From assembly GCA_025362825.1 (NCBI GenBank), contig JANYFF010000144.1:1-6228 (forward strand): DNA of 6,228 bases, given 5' to 3'. Source of the DNA: Polaromonas sp. (GTDB lineage Bacteria; Pseudomonadota; Gammaproteobacteria; Burkholderiales; Burkholderiaceae_C). Positions 1-6,001 of the stretch are shown here, in pieces. Position 1 is the stretch's first letter; each line of letters opens with the position of its first letter. The position numbers were made by a program, and so were the translations under genes. A model generated the notes under the pieces. It did not search any database and was not told where the DNA came from. It saw nothing but the letters and a program-made list of their open reading frames with translations.

Positions 1-2
1 CC

Positions 3-1085
3 CAGCTCGGCGTGCGCAAGTTCGACGACCTGATTGGTCGTGCCGACCTGCTCGACACGCAAAAGGGCATCGAACACTGGAAGGCCACCGGTCTGGACTT
101 CAGCCGCCTGTTCTATCAGCCGATAGTTCCTGCCGACGTGCCCCGCATGCATGTCATGAACCAGGAACACGGTCTTGAAAAAGCGCTCGACGTGCGCCTG
201 ATTGAAAAATCAAAGGCGGCGCTTGAAAAGGGCGAAAAAGTCCAGTTCATCGAAGTGACCCGCAACGTCAACCGCACCGTCGGCGCCATGCTGTCGGGCG
301 AACTGACGCGCCGCCATCCGCAAGGCCTGCCGGACGACACGTTGCGCATCCAGCTCGAAGGTACTGGCGGGCAGTCGTTTGGCGCCTTCCTGGCCAAAGG
401 CATCACCATGTATCTGATTGGCGATGCGAACGACTACACCGGCAAAGGCCTGTCGGGCGGCCGCATTGTGGTGCGCCCGAGCATCGACTTCCGCGGTGAG
501 GCCGTCAAGAACACCATCGTTGGCAACACCGTGCTTTACGGTGCAACCACCGGTGAGGCTTTCTTTAGCGGCGTGGCTGGCGAGCGTTTTGCGGTGCGCC
601 TGTCGGGGGCCACAGCGGTTGTTGAAGGTACTGGCGACCACGGCTGCGAATACATGACGGGCGGAACAGTCGCCGTGCTGGGCAAGACCGGCCGCAACTT
701 TGCAGCCGGCATGAGCGGCGGCGTGGCTTATGTGTACGACGAGGACGGCCAGTTTGCAACGCGCTGCAATACCTCTATGGTGTCTATGGACCGCGTCGTT
801 ACGACAGCCGAGCAGCATACGCATGACAAATCCGACTGGCATGCCGACGAAAGCGATGAGGCCATCCTCAAACGCCTGCTGCAGGACCACAACCGCTGGA
901 CCGGCAGCAAGCGTGCCCGTGAACTTCTCGACAACTGGAGCGAGTCTCGTCTGAAGTTTGTCAAGGTCTTCCCGAACGAATACAAGCGTGCCTTGGCCGA
1001 GCGCAGGGAGCGCCGGCTCGAAGCTTCAACGGAAACGACGCGTGCGCAGGTCGCCACCAACCATGAAGCGGTAGCCGCAAAGTAG
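3..1085 (+). CDS. gltB: Glutamate synthase (NADPH) large subunit, 3' end only (5' part outside the window)
   Basis: GltB, with GltD, makes two glutamates from glutamine and 2-oxoglutarate in the cytoplasm. The reading frame is open from base 3, so this is the last 360 codons of a protein that is normally about 1,500 residues. The GTG at 12 is an internal valine, not a start. The first residues (QLGVRKFDDLIGRADLLD) match the end of the FMN-binding synthase domain. The rest is the C-terminal GXGXG right-handed beta-helix domain, with glycine-rich repeats from about 360 to 740, including GTGGQSFGAF, GKGLSGGRIVVRP, GDHGCEYMTGG and FAAGMSGGVAYVYD. The glutaminase domain and the 3Fe-4S cysteines lie upstream and cannot be checked. 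The charged, Ala-rich tail ends at a TAG at 1083-1085. The frame is intact. gltD follows after 94 bp with no terminator, so co-transcription is likely. Confidence 0.97.
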   Translation, partial: QLGVRKFDDLIGRADLLDTQKGIEHWKATGLDFSRLFYQPIVPADVPRMHVMNQEHGLEKALDVRLIEKSKAALEKGEKVQFIEVTRNVNRTVGAMLSGELTRRHPQGLPDDTLRIQLEGTGGQSFGAFLAKGITMYLIGDANDYTGKGLSGGRIVVRPSIDFRGEAVKNTIVGNTVLYGATTGEAFFSGVAGERFAVRLSGATAVVEGTGDHGCEYMTGGTVAVLGKTGRNFAAGMSGGVAYVYDEDGQFATRCNTSMVSMDRVVTTAEQHTHDKSDWHADESDEAILKRLLQDHNRWTGSKRARELLDNWSESRLKFVKVFPNEYKRALAERRERRLEASTETTRAQVATNHEAVAAK

Positions 1086-1087
1086 GC

Positions 1088-1145
1088 TTGCTACTGTTTT
1101 AATAGCTGCCCAGGTCCATTTTTCAGGGGCCGGGGCCATTAAATG
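1088..1145 (+). repeat. Possible degenerate copy of a dispersed Comamonadaceae intergenic repeat
   Basis: The gltB-gltD gap starts with an imperfect hairpin: GCTACT (1090-1095), loop GTTTT, AATAGC (1101-1106), with one C-A mismatch. It is followed by GCTGCC-like sequence and a tandem GGGGCC pair (1126-1137) running into CCATTAAATG. From memory, Comamonadaceae genomes carry many short intergenic elements with a GCTA...TAGCTGC hairpin and a GAGGCCATTTT-like end, and this looks like a degraded member. The boundaries are approximate and the family link is recall, not a search. A weak 5-bp hairpin (ATGCT 1143-1147, AGCAT 1154-1158) follows. Nothing here looks like a terminator. Confidence 0.4.
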
Positions 1146-1168
1146 CTCTGAAAAGCATGATATTTATC

Positions 1169-1172
1169 AGGA
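1169..1172 (+). promoter_or_regulatory. Ribosome binding site of gltD
   Basis: AGGA lies 7 nt before the ATG at 1180. It is too close to the in-frame TTG at 1174 (1 nt) to serve it, so it decides the start in favour of the ATG. Confidence 0.7.
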
Positions 1173-1179
1173 TTTGATC

Positions 1180-2646
1180 ATGGGAAAAATCACCGGCTTT
1201 ATGGAATACGAGCGCATCGAGGAGGGCTACCGGCCTGTCCCCGAGCGCCTGAAGAATTACAGCGAGTTCGTCATCGGGCTGGACGACGCACAGGCCAACA
1301 AGCAGGCTGCGCGCTGCATGGACTGCGGTACGCCGTTCTGCAACAACGGTTGTCCGGTCAACAACATCATTCCGGATTTCAACGACATGGTGTTTCGTGC
1401 CGACTGGAAGAACGCGATTGATACGCTGCACAGCACCAACAACTTCCCGGAGTTCACCGGCCGCATCTGCCCCGCGCCCTGCGAAGCGGCCTGCACGCTG
1501 AATGTGAACGACGAAGCTGTCGGCATCAAGTCGATCGAGCACGCCATCATTGACCGCGCCTGGTCAGAAGGCTGGGTCAAGCCACAGTTGCCCAAGCACA
1601 AGACCGGCAAGAAAGTAGCCGTCGTCGGCTCCGGCCCAGCAGGCATGGCTGCGGCGCAGCAACTGGCGCGCGTTGGCCATGACGTCACACTGTTTGAAAA
1701 GAACGATCGCGTTGGCGGCCTGCTGCGCTACGGCATTCCTGACTTCAAGATGGAGAAAGTCCATATTGACCGGCGTGTTGAGCAGATGACGGCAGAAGGC
1801 GTGCAGTTTCGCTGCGGCGTGATGGTTGGCAACCTGCCGAAAGACTCCAAGGTCACCAACTGGGCGAAAGAAACGATTTCGCCAGAACAGTTGCAAAAAG
1901 ATTTTGACGCGGTCGTCCTGACCGGCGGTGCCGAGCAGTCGCGTGATTTGCCCGTACCCGGCCGCGAGCTCGACGGCGTGCATTTCGCAATGGAATTTTT
2001 GCCGCAGCAAAACAAGATCAACGCCGGCGACAAGGTCAAAGGCCAGTTGCGCGCTGACGGAAAGCACGTCATCGTCATCGGTGGCGGCGATACCGGCTCT
2101 GATTGCGTCGGCACCAGCAATCGCCACGGTGCAGCCAGTGTCACTCAGTTCGAGCTGATGCCCGAGCCGCCGGTTGAAGAAAACCGCTCCATGACCTGGC
2201 CCTACTGGCCGATCAAGCTGCGTACATCTTCTTCTCACCAGGAGGGTTGCGAGCGCGAATTTGCCATTTCGACCAAGGAGCTGATGGGCGAAAAAGGCAA
2301 GGTCACCGGTCTGAAAACCGTTCGCGTCGATTGGAAAGACGGCAAGATGGTCGAGGTTGCGGGCTCCGAACAGCTGCTCAAGGCCGACCTCGTCCTGCTG
2401 GCCATGGGTTTTGTGTCGCCCGTAGCGTCCATCCTGGAATCATTTGGTGTTGAGAGGGACAACCGGGGCAACGCCAAAGCGAGCGACGGCTTTACGGGCG
2501 GCTATGCGACCAATGTGCCCAAGGTTTTTGCAGCCGGCGATATTCGCCGTGGCCAGAGCTTGGTGGTGTGGGCGATTCGTGAAGGCCGGCAAGCGGCGCG
2601 CGCAGTAGACGAATTTTTGATGGGTTACAGCGACCTGCCACGCTAA
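1180..2646 (+). CDS. gltD: Glutamate synthase (NADPH) small subunit
   Basis: GltD oxidises NADPH on FAD and passes electrons through Fe-S clusters to the FMN in GltB. The 488-residue protein has the usual family length. It begins MGKITGFMEYERIEEGYRPV, a typical GltD N-terminus, which with the AGGA site supports ATG 1180 over the TTG at 1174. The N-terminal Fe-S domain has cysteines 46, 49, 54 and 58 (CMDCGTPFCNNGCP) and a second group at 97, 101 and 105 (CPAPCEAAC). The FAD Rossmann motif GSGPAG is at about 150-155. The NADPH-binding motif GGGDTG is at 301-306. The C-terminal FAD motif AAGDIRRGQ starts at 451, followed by a conserved VVWAIREGRQAA helix. All expected motifs are present, with no frameshift. 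The gene ends in TAA 19 bp before an intrinsic terminator. Related FAD/Fe-S subunits exist (for example in the PreT and AegA families), but adjacency to gltB settles the identity. Confidence 0.98.
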   Translation: MGKITGFMEYERIEEGYRPVPERLKNYSEFVIGLDDAQANKQAARCMDCGTPFCNNGCPVNNIIPDFNDMVFRADWKNAIDTLHSTNNFPEFTGRICPAPCEAACTLNVNDEAVGIKSIEHAIIDRAWSEGWVKPQLPKHKTGKKVAVVGSGPAGMAAAQQLARVGHDVTLFEKNDRVGGLLRYGIPDFKMEKVHIDRRVEQMTAEGVQFRCGVMVGNLPKDSKVTNWAKETISPEQLQKDFDAVVLTGGAEQSRDLPVPGRELDGVHFAMEFLPQQNKINAGDKVKGQLRADGKHVIVIGGGDTGSDCVGTSNRHGAASVTQFELMPEPPVEENRSMTWPYWPIKLRTSSSHQEGCEREFAISTKELMGEKGKVTGLKTVRVDWKDGKMVEVAGSEQLLKADLVLLAMGFVSPVASILESFGVERDNRGNAKASDGFTGGYATNVPKVFAAGDIRRGQSLVVWAIREGRQAARAVDEFLMGYSDLPR

Positions 2647-2664
2647 AGCCGTAAAGGCCTTCGT

Positions 2665-2690
2665 AAATCGCCCTGAGGGGCGATTTTTTT
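2665..2690 (+). terminator. Rho-independent terminator of gltBD
   Basis: A 9-bp perfect stem, AAATCGCCC (2665-2673) and GGGCGATTT (2678-2686), has a 4-nt TGAG loop and sits in a seven-T run (2684-2690). It starts 19 bp after the gltD stop. The T run is on the + strand side only and no gene converges here, so it acts on gltBD transcripts and separates them from the mla operon. Confidence 0.9.
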
Positions 2691-2839
2691 GCCTTTTGCT
2701 TGCCAGTGCAACGCATCGCAAAGGTATTCAAGCGAGTATTAATCCCCTGAACCGTCTGTCACAAGCGTTCCTGCCAATGCCTTTATGATTCAAGCACACC
2801 CTTAAAGGGCCGGTGTACCAGCTGGCCCAACGATTCTCA
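2691..2839 (+). promoter_or_regulatory. Terminator-to-mlaF leader; expected to hold the mla operon promoter
   Basis: Because a terminator closes gltBD, the mla operon should have its own promoter in this 149-bp stretch. The best -10 candidate is TATGAT (2784-2789), matching TATAAT at five of six positions. No good -35 hexamer lies 15-19 bp upstream, so the exact promoter is uncertain. Just after it is a small inverted repeat, CCCTT-A-AAGGG (2799-2809). Its AAAGGG half could also act as a ribosome binding site for the GTG at 2813. I see no other gene or repeat here. Confidence 0.25.
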
Positions 2840-3703
2840 ATGGCCGATACCTCAACACTTTCCCCTGTCACCGCAGACCCGTTGGTTGAATTCCGGGACG
2901 TCACTTTTTCCTATCCCGGGTCAAGCGATGACCGTGTCATCCTGAACAAGGTAACCTTCACAGTGCCGCGCGGCAAGGTCACGGCCTTGATGGGTGCCTC
3001 GGGTGGTGGCAAGACCACTGTGCTGCGCCTGGTGGGCGGCCAGCAAAAAGCCAACAGTGGTGAAGTCCTGTTTGACGGCAATAATGTGGCGCAGATGGCG
3101 CCCGCCGTCCTGTACGCTGCACGGCGGCGCATGGGTATGCTGTTTCAGTTTGGCGCGCTTTTTACCGATCTGAGCGTATTTGACAATGTCGCTTTTCCGT
3201 TGCGCGAGCACACCAGCCTGGATGCCAGCCTGGTTCGCGACATCGTTCTCATGAAGCTTAATGCGGTTGGGCTGCGCGGCGCACGCGACCTGATGCCAGC
3301 TGAAGTTTCCGGCGGCATGGCCAGGCGTGTGGCGCTCGCCCGTGCCATCGTGCTCGACCCGGAGCTCATCATGTACGACGAACCGTTTGCCGGGCTGGAC
3401 CCAATTTCGCTCGGTACCGCGGCGCAGCTCATTCGTCAGCTCAATGACACACTGGGCATCACCAGCATGGTTGTGTCCCATGACCTGGAAGAAACCTTCC
3501 GCATTGCCGACAAGGTCATTATTTTGGCCAACGGCGGTATTGCCGCGCAGGGTACGCCTGATGAGGTGAGGCATTCAAGCAATCCACTGGTACACCAGTT
3601 TGTCAATGCACTGAGCGAAGGCCCGGTGAAATTCCATTACCCCGGCCCTGGTGTGGAAGATGACTTCGGCCAGGTCCCGGCGAAAAAGATGGGTCACCCA
3701 TGA
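2840..3703 (+). CDS. mlaF: Phospholipid ABC transporter ATP-binding protein MlaF
   Basis: MlaF is the cytoplasmic ATPase of the MlaFEDB complex, which moves phospholipids between the inner membrane and periplasmic MlaC to keep the outer membrane asymmetric. From ATG 2840 it has 287 residues. Visible motifs are Walker A GASGGGKT (52-59), a Q-loop glutamine near 103 (FQFGALF), signature VSGGMARRVALARA (156-169), Walker B IMYDEPF with the catalytic glutamate at about 181, D-loop AGLDP and H-loop histidine 214 (VVSHD). SGGMARR rather than SGGQ.QR is typical of the MlaF/Ttg2A group. The C-terminal extension after about 245 is family-like; in E. coli it contacts the partner MlaF. The in-frame GTG at 2813 would add nine residues and has AAAGGG only 3 nt upstream; ATG 2840 has no clear Shine-Dalgarno. 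I chose the ATG because the extra residues do not look like family sequence. The stop overlaps the mlaE start. Confidence 0.95.
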   Translation: MADTSTLSPVTADPLVEFRDVTFSYPGSSDDRVILNKVTFTVPRGKVTALMGASGGGKTTVLRLVGGQQKANSGEVLFDGNNVAQMAPAVLYAARRRMGMLFQFGALFTDLSVFDNVAFPLREHTSLDASLVRDIVLMKLNAVGLRGARDLMPAEVSGGMARRVALARAIVLDPELIMYDEPFAGLDPISLGTAAQLIRQLNDTLGITSMVVSHDLEETFRIADKVIILANGGIAAQGTPDEVRHSSNPLVHQFVNALSEGPVKFHYPGPGVEDDFGQVPAKKMGHP

Positions 3704-4503
3704 ATCGTAACAACCGATTCAACCCGGCTGGCATGCTGCGCAATCTCGGTTTTGCAGCTCGCGGCCAGCTGGCCCATCTGGGCTATGCCACGCGCCTGTT
3801 GCTGCAACTTGTGGCGATGACGGTGCCGACCTTGCGCCGCTTTGGCCTGGTGCGCGACCAGATTTTCTTTTTGGGCAATTATTCGCTGGCCCTTATTTCT
3901 GTATCGGGCCTGTTTGTCGGGTTTGTGCTTGGCCTGCAGGGTTACTACACCCTTCAGCGCTATGGCTCTTCAGAGGCGCTGGGCCTGCTGGTGGCCTTGA
4001 GTCTGGTTCGCGAACTTGGGCCCGTTGTCACCGCATTGCTGTTTGCCGGCCGCGCGGGCACGGCCCTGACTGCTGAGATCGGCCTCATGAAGGCCGGTGA
4101 GCAGCTGTCGGCCATGGAAATGATGGCGGTAGATCCGGTCCAGCGCATACTCGCACCGCGTTTTTGGGGCGGCGTCATTGCGATGCCGCTGCTGGCGGCC
4201 GTTTTCAGTGCCGTAGGCATTCTGGGTGGCTGGGGAGTTGGCGTCGTGATGATTGGCATTGACCCAGGGTCTTTCTGGAGCCAGATGCAGTCTGGCGTAG
4301 ACGTCTGGCGTGATGTCGGCAACGGCATCATCAAAAGCTTTGCGTTCGGCGTCACCGTGACATTTGTCGCGCTGTACCAGGGCTTTGAAGCCCAGCCGAC
4401 GCCGGAAGGCGTGTCGCGCGCCACCACCCGGACGGTGGTAGTAGCTTCCCTGGCGGTGCTGGGGCTGGACTTTTTGCTGACCACGCTGATGTTCAGCCTT
4501 TAA
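3700..4503 (+). CDS. mlaE: Phospholipid ABC transporter permease MlaE
   Basis: MlaE is the inner-membrane permease that pairs with MlaF and sits under the MlaD ring. The 267-residue protein is close to the usual length of about 260. It starts with a polar, amphipathic N-terminal region. Hydrophobic segments lie at about 58-82, 94-116, 157-187, 210-229 and 245-265. The family core is clear: LVRELGPVVTALLFAGRAG (102-120), TAEIGLMKAGEQLSAMEMM (124-142) and the coupling stretch DPVQRILAPRFW (145-156). The start codon lies within ATGA (3700-3703), shared with the mlaF stop. This predicts translational coupling and matched MlaF and MlaE amounts, which fits the 2:2 stoichiometry known from E. coli. 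The frame is intact. After the TAA there is a 96-bp gap before mlaD. Confidence 0.96.
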   Translation: MNRNNRFNPAGMLRNLGFAARGQLAHLGYATRLLLQLVAMTVPTLRRFGLVRDQIFFLGNYSLALISVSGLFVGFVLGLQGYYTLQRYGSSEALGLLVALSLVRELGPVVTALLFAGRAGTALTAEIGLMKAGEQLSAMEMMAVDPVQRILAPRFWGGVIAMPLLAAVFSAVGILGGWGVGVVMIGIDPGSFWSQMQSGVDVWRDVGNGIIKSFAFGVTVTFVALYQGFEAQPTPEGVSRATTRTVVVASLAVLGLDFLLTTLMFSL

Positions 4504-4557
4504 AAACTGCCAGCCTGCCGTTTTTGGCGACTCATGAGAAAATCTTTAATCCACGTG

Positions 4558-4580
4558 CTGCTCCCCTGACCGGGGTGCAG
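4558..4580 (+). other. Hairpin in the mlaE-mlaD gap
   Basis: CTGC-T-CCCC (4558-4566) can pair with GGGG-T-GCAG (4572-4580), giving eight G/C-rich pairs around one T-T mismatch and a 5-nt loop (TGACC). It ends 19 nt before the mlaD start. No T run follows, so it is not a classical terminator. It could set mRNA stability or access to the mlaD start; the function is unknown. Upstream in the same gap is TTTAAT (4545-4550), a weak -10 candidate without a well-placed -35. Confidence 0.55.
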
Positions 4581-4599
4581 GGACACTGAAAGAAAAACA

Positions 4600-5100
4600 A
4601 TGCAACGTTCAAGAAACGATCTATGGGTTGGTTTGTTTGTGCTGATCGGCGGACTGGCCGTACTTTTCCTTGCACTCAAATCGGCCAACCTGCTCTCGCT
4701 GAATTTCGACAGCTCCTACAAGGTCACCGCAAAATTTGACAACATCGGCGGCCTGAAACCCCGCGCAGCCGTCAAAAGCGCCGGCGTTGTAATTGGCAGG
4801 GTTGAAAACATCACATTCGACGACAAGTCCTATCAGGCCAGCGTAAACCTCTCCATGGAAAGCCGTTATGTTTTCCCCAAGGACAGCTCGCTTAAAATAC
4901 TGACCAGCGGCTTGCTGGGTGAGCAATACATCGGTATTGAAGCCGGCGCAAGCGACAAGAATATGGCTTCCGGCGACGTGATCAAGCAAACACAGTCTGC
5001 CGTAGTCCTTGAAAATCTGATCAGCCAGTTTTTGTACAGCAAAGCGGCGGATAGCAGTTCCGGATCAGTAGCTGCACCGCCACCAGGGACTTCCAAATAA
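4600..5100 (+). CDS. mlaD: MCE-domain phospholipid-binding protein MlaD
   Basis: MlaD is anchored in the inner membrane and forms a hexameric ring in the periplasm through which lipids pass between MlaE and MlaC. The 166-residue protein has one N-terminal transmembrane helix (about 8-26, after MQRSRND). The MCE domain spans about 39-117, including AKFDNIGGLKPRAAVKSAGV (44-63) and the signature GLLGEQYIGIEAGA (104-117). A predicted C-terminal helix, VVLENLISQFLYSK (135-148), probably lines the central pore, as in E. coli. A short Ser/Ala/Pro-rich tail makes it slightly shorter than E. coli MlaD (183 residues). The single MCE domain fits MlaD rather than the multi-domain PqiB or YebT. The Shine-Dalgarno is weak (GAAAGA upstream of ATG 4600). 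mlaA begins 2 bp after the TAA. Confidence 0.96.
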   Translation: MQRSRNDLWVGLFVLIGGLAVLFLALKSANLLSLNFDSSYKVTAKFDNIGGLKPRAAVKSAGVVIGRVENITFDDKSYQASVNLSMESRYVFPKDSSLKILTSGLLGEQYIGIEAGASDKNMASGDVIKQTQSAVVLENLISQFLYSKAADSSSGSVAAPPPGTSK

Positions 5101-5102
5101 AA

Positions 5103-5888
5103 ATGATGACACGAATGAGTTTTAAAAAAATGCTTTGGCCAGTGGCAGCCGGCTTGCTACTTGCGCTGCTGCAGGGCTGCGCAACAGGTCCTGATGCCAA
5201 TCCGTCAGATCCGCTGGAGCCTTTCAACCGCGGGGTTTTCAGGTTCAACGAAGGCGTAGACAAGGCCATCCTGAAACCGGTGGCCACAGCCTACCGCGAC
5301 GCAACACCGGCACCCGTGCGCACCGGCGTCAACAATTTCTTCGGTAACCTCGCGGACGTCTGGTCGCTGGTCAACAACGTGTTGCAGGTGAAGGTTGTGG
5401 AAGCCGCCGACACGCTGTTTCGCGTGGGCGTCAACACCACGATTGGGTTGGGCGGCCTGATTGATGTGGCGACAGAAATGAAGATTGAAAAACATCCCGA
5501 AGATTTTGGTCAGACCCTTGGCTTCTGGGGCGTGCGGGCCGGGCCTTACGTGGTGTTGCCTTTGCTCGGGCCATCGACGATGCGGGACAGTGTTGCCAAA
5601 CTGGTGGACATCAAGGGTGACGTCGTGACCAACATTGACAGGATTCCGGTACGCAATTCGCTGGTTATCCTGCGCGGTGTTGACGCACGGGCGAGTTTTC
5701 TCGGTGCCGGCGATTTGCTTGAAAGCGCGGCCCTCGACAAATACACCTTCTCCCGTGATGTGTTTCTCCAGCGCAGGCGTAGCCTGATCGTGCCGTCGTC
5801 TCCTGAAACAGAAGAGCGTTATGACCTCCCGGAGGTTACCGCCCCGGTCAAGGCCGCTAACCCGGCGTCGCCGCCTGCGGCCAAATAA
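5103..5888 (+). CDS. mlaA: Outer-membrane lipoprotein MlaA (VacJ)
   Basis: MlaA sits in the outer membrane, in E. coli as a ring bound to trimeric porins. It removes misplaced outer-leaflet phospholipids and hands them to MlaC. The 261-residue precursor has a lipoprotein signal: a basic N-terminus, a hydrophobic stretch at 11-23 and a lipobox LQGC with Cys26 as the lipidated residue. Residue +2 is Ala, which predicts Lol export to the outer membrane. The VacJ domain follows from about 36 (DPLEPFNRGVFRFNEGVDK), with NFFGNLADVWSLVNN, TTIGLGGLIDVA, EDFGQTLGFWGV, GPYVVLPLLGPSTMRD and a late QRRR segment all recognisable. The last 25 or so residues are a Pro/Ala/Glu-rich tail. Three in-frame ATGs (5103, 5106, 5115) could start it; all keep the signal peptide. 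AGGGA at 5085-5089 is 13 nt from the first, so coupling to mlaD translation is likely. In E. coli mlaA is unlinked to the other mla genes; here it is inside the operon. Confidence 0.96.
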   Translation: MMTRMSFKKMLWPVAAGLLLALLQGCATGPDANPSDPLEPFNRGVFRFNEGVDKAILKPVATAYRDATPAPVRTGVNNFFGNLADVWSLVNNVLQVKVVEAADTLFRVGVNTTIGLGGLIDVATEMKIEKHPEDFGQTLGFWGVRAGPYVVLPLLGPSTMRDSVAKLVDIKGDVVTNIDRIPVRNSLVILRGVDARASFLGAGDLLESAALDKYTFSRDVFLQRRRSLIVPSSPETEERYDLPEVTAPVKAANPASPPAAK

Positions 5889-5906
5889 GCATTTTCCCGG
5901 CACATC

Positions 5907-5931
5907 GACTCACAAGGTTTACCTTAGAGTC
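5907..5931. repeat. Inverted repeat in the mlaA-mlaC gap
   Basis: Two nested arms pair: GACTC (5907-5911) with GAGTC (5927-5931), and AAGGT (5914-5918) with ACCTT (5921-5925) around TT. Two unpaired bases lie on the left and one on the right between the arms. It could be a transcript hairpin (loop TTTA if the innermost pair opens) or a protein-binding palindrome. No T run follows, so an intrinsic terminator is unlikely. A TTGACT hexamer (5939-5944) lies 8 bp downstream, but no well-spaced -10 is seen. The rest of the 113-bp gap shows no other structure. Confidence 0.5.
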
Positions 5932-5990
5932 ATACAAATTGACTACCCCGATTCGGCCGCGCAGCAAAATAGCACGACAGTTTCGCTTTT

Positions 5991-5996
5991 AAAGGA
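5991..5996 (+). promoter_or_regulatory. Ribosome binding site of mlaC
   Basis: AAAGGA lies 5 nt before the ATG at 6002. It is the clearest Shine-Dalgarno in the mla operon and fixes the mlaC start. Confidence 0.75.
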
Positions 5997-6001
5997 AAAA
6001 C

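Noticed and set aside
210..890. Long minus-strand reading frame (226 codons) opposite gltB
   Set aside because: It lies entirely opposite a clear GltB domain, has no recognisable protein features and no ribosome binding site seen; it is a by-product of GC-rich codon use.
1143..1158. Small hairpin ATGCT/AGCAT upstream of gltD as a terminator
   Set aside because: The stem is only 5 bp and A/T-containing, with no T run after it.
1564..2238. Minus-strand reading frame (224 codons) opposite gltD
   Set aside because: It is wholly within the conserved gltD frame and shows no domain or start signal of its own.
2737..2743. TATTAAT as a -10 element for the mla operon
   Set aside because: No -35-like hexamer lies at a suitable distance upstream, and the TATGAT at 2784 is a better match.
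5205..5903. Long minus-strand reading frame (232 codons) opposite mlaA
   Set aside because: It mirrors the mlaA coding sequence, its translation is low in family-like features and rich in His/Arg/Gln as expected of an antisense frame.
5939..5970. Possible mlaC promoter: TTGACT with CAAAAT
   Set aside because: TTGACT matches the -35 consensus at five of six positions, but CAAAAT is 20 bp away and matches poorly, so it was not listed as a promoter.
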